Below the pieces are notes generated by a model. The model was not told the DNA's origin and did not search any database. It saw only the letters and a program-made list of their open reading frames with translations. A stretch of 32,059 nucleotides of DNA from Chara braunii (taxonomy: Eukaryota; Streptophyta; Charophyceae; Charales; Characeae). Numbering within the stretch: position 1 is the stretch's first letter; every line of letters starts with the position of its first letter. Shown piece after piece: positions 30,421-32,059 of this stretch. The DNA lies in NCBI GenBank assembly GCA_003427395.1, contig BFEA01000005.1, positions 2,011,249 through 2,043,307 on the forward strand, read 5' to 3'. Made by a program: the position numbers and the translations under genes.

Positions 30421-31979
30421 CTTGGCTATTATGGACCTCCATCAAAACTCCATTGTTTGCAGTACCCCTAAAAAGTCCTTGTCTGTGTTTCATCCATGCG
30501 CGAACTTCACCCGAGAATATGGCTATGATGACTAAAAATAGGAGAGGCATAATAAAGTTACGTTATGCTCTCAACATTTATGATGCACATTGATGTTTTA
30601 CCACCGCTACCACCAAGTGAGAAAGAACGAGGTTGTGCCTTAAGGAGGGCTCTTTACAGTGCTGGTGGTAATCGAAGAGTAATCGTACATACATTTTCTT
30701 CGATTTTATAATCAATGATTATCATAGCCATTGATTATTACTGCACTTCAATTTTGACCTTCTTCATTTTCTTTACTGTTGTAATAACCTGCAAAATCAC
30801 AGACTGCAAACCACATTGGAGTCTGAGTTTTTCTGCTGGAATTTGTGCTTGCTGGGAATGCCATTGCGTGTTGTCTGCTGTGTTTCTAAGTCTGTGTGTG
30901 CTCGTATTTGCTGGTTTCTGAATGTTCTCTGCTTGCACGATTGTCTGAGTGCATGTGGGGGCCCGAACGGGCGCTTGTTGTAGGCAGGCCATTGGGGCCG
31001 GTACTTATTGTGGCCGTGACATTTTAGGGTTGTAGGAGGGGAAACACTCGAATGGTCGCCTAAGTGAAGCGGACCACTCGAATGGCCGGTCACCCAGCCA
31101 GGTAACACTCAACTTGAGGGGAGGTCAAGCAGAAGAAGACAAAAGTTAGTACCTTTACGGTTAGCGTTAGAAGCAAAGTCCAGTAGAAGAGTCTAGGGTC
31201 TGTCCGATGGATATCAGCTCAACAATGATGTTCCCTCGCTTTCCGGGAGGCAAGTCCGGTTGCTTGGTAGGACGCTCGTAAGGTTGCTGCTTCATATATC
31301 TTTGGGGAGAGCACTTGACTCTCCCTTGTTTGCGGTATGCACTTCAGGGCGCTATGCTGCTTGGGCAAGCGTTGAGCGTTGCAATATTGGGGAAGATGAA
31401 ACTGCGCGACGCGTTCGCGCAGCAGGAGAAGGAGGAAGGAGGGACTGGGAGAGAATGGAGGCAAGGTGGTTGTCTGGCTATGGAGGTCGGCTACATCATC
31501 TTCTTGGTCGGTGCTGCTTCAGGAAGACCCCGAGTGGGGAGTGCTGCTACATGGAGACTCTAGAACTGTTAGGCGGCATGGTGGAGGACTAAAAAGTGAG
31601 ACATTAGTTTTGTGTTATCTTTTTAATAGCCGGAGTTGGTGCTGGATGTCCACAATAGTTGTCCTGGGGAAGTAGAAGGTCGGGCCTAACTATGATGGAC
31701 CTCAACTGAATCAGCAGTAAGGAAGGGACTTAGACATTGATTATGGCTCATTAATTCATTGTTATTACTATTATTATTTAAATTGAAGACTACGGGGACC
31801 AAGGAGGCGTTGAAGGTTGATGGCGAGTGAAGGGAAAGCTTCACATTGGTGTATTTCGGTGTATATGTTATTCTTCTTCTTCTTTTCTCATCCTTCGTTA
31901 ATTCTCTTGCAATATGCTACGGTTTTCTCCGGTCAGGTCGAGCGGCAGTGGTCGGGGCCGTCACTACGAGGCCATGCTG
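30421..31979. other. No supported gene
   Basis: Several overlapping frames lie at 31260-31592 but in competing phases and with no recognised domain. CACTCGAATGG occurs at about 31046 and 31077. 31762-31778 is a short ATT-rich run. I see no RNA gene. Confidence 0.5.
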
Positions 31980-32017
31980 CTGTCTCTTATACACATCTAG
32001 ATGTGTATAAGAGACAG
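31980..32017. other. Nextera mate-pair junction adapter (artefact)
   Basis: CTGTCTCTTATACACATCT immediately followed by its reverse complement AGATGTGTATAAGAGACAG. This is the Tn5 mosaic end duplicated head to head, the known circularisation junction of Nextera mate-pair libraries. It is not genomic. Its translation SYTHLDVYKRQ is a familiar contaminant peptide in protein databases. Confidence 0.98.
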
Positions 32018-32059
32018 GGTCAGCAGCTCCGCAGGGATACGCCCACCTAAGGGATGGTG
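32018..32059 (+). other. Chimeric 42-bp tail copied from a repeat at 13026-13067
   Basis: After the adapter, 42 bases match 13026-13067 with a single mismatch (A for G at the position of 13033). Coming after a library junction, this is the other end of a mate-pair fragment, from this locus or from another copy of the same repeat. Confidence 0.9.

Noticed and set aside
31260-31592. 110-codon plus-strand frame as a gene
   Set aside because: Three phases are open over the same stretch with no recognisable domain, splice site or conserved pattern.
31817-32050. 77-codon frame at the right end
   Set aside because: It crosses the sequencing adapter; the SYTHLDVYKRQ peptide is an artefact.

Overview
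The window looks like nuclear DNA of a eukaryote. Evidence: GT-AG introns, very dense microsatellites ((CT)n, (CA)n, (ATT)n, (TATC)n), long satellite arrays, SINE-like elements, and a short run of plant-type telomere repeat (CCCTAAA)n. No bacterial-style operon or dense coding is present. A green-lineage alga or other TTTAGGG-telomere organism fits best; I cannot name a species. Runs of N, single-N contig joins and a Nextera mate-pair junction adapter near the right end show this is a draft short-read scaffold.

Layout. 1-9.7 kb: mostly non-coding, with microsatellites, decayed minisatellites, a few unsupported ORFs and a small fragment matching the 5' end of SSU rRNA. 9.71 kb: interstitial telomere repeat. 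10.28-11.70 kb: at least 15 copies of a 44-bp hairpin-forming unit joined by AT-rich linkers, interrupted by a 350-bp gap. 12.7-13.3 kb: tRNA-SINE-like sequence and a stem-loop-rich repeat whose copy recurs at the window end.

13.94-28.64 kb: the one gene I can support. It is a spliced, partly decayed gene of the kind associated with KDZ (Kyakuja-Dileera-Zisupton) transposons: a CxC-type cysteine cluster, a second Cys/His cluster, a chromodomain, and the start of a KDZ-transposase-like region. The chromodomain is divided between an exon ending at 16723 and an exon starting at 28302, both in phase 0, so the intron is about 11.6 kb. That intron holds a tRNA-derived SINE and two large 80-bp-satellite arrays in opposite orientation (17.88-20.79 and 23.33-27.99 kb), so its transcript could fold into a very long double-stranded RNA.

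28.9-30.1 kb: an AT-rich dispersed repeat, then a cluster of small elements carrying type III hammerhead ribozymes (one complete on the minus strand, one 5'-truncated on the minus strand, one on the plus strand with a damaged stem II). They are arranged head-to-tail and inverted, and bordered by (TA)n or (TG)n. This resembles retrozyme-type retroposons. 30.1-32.06 kb: microsatellite, purine-rich sequence, no convincing gene, and finally the adapter with a 42-bp foreign tail.
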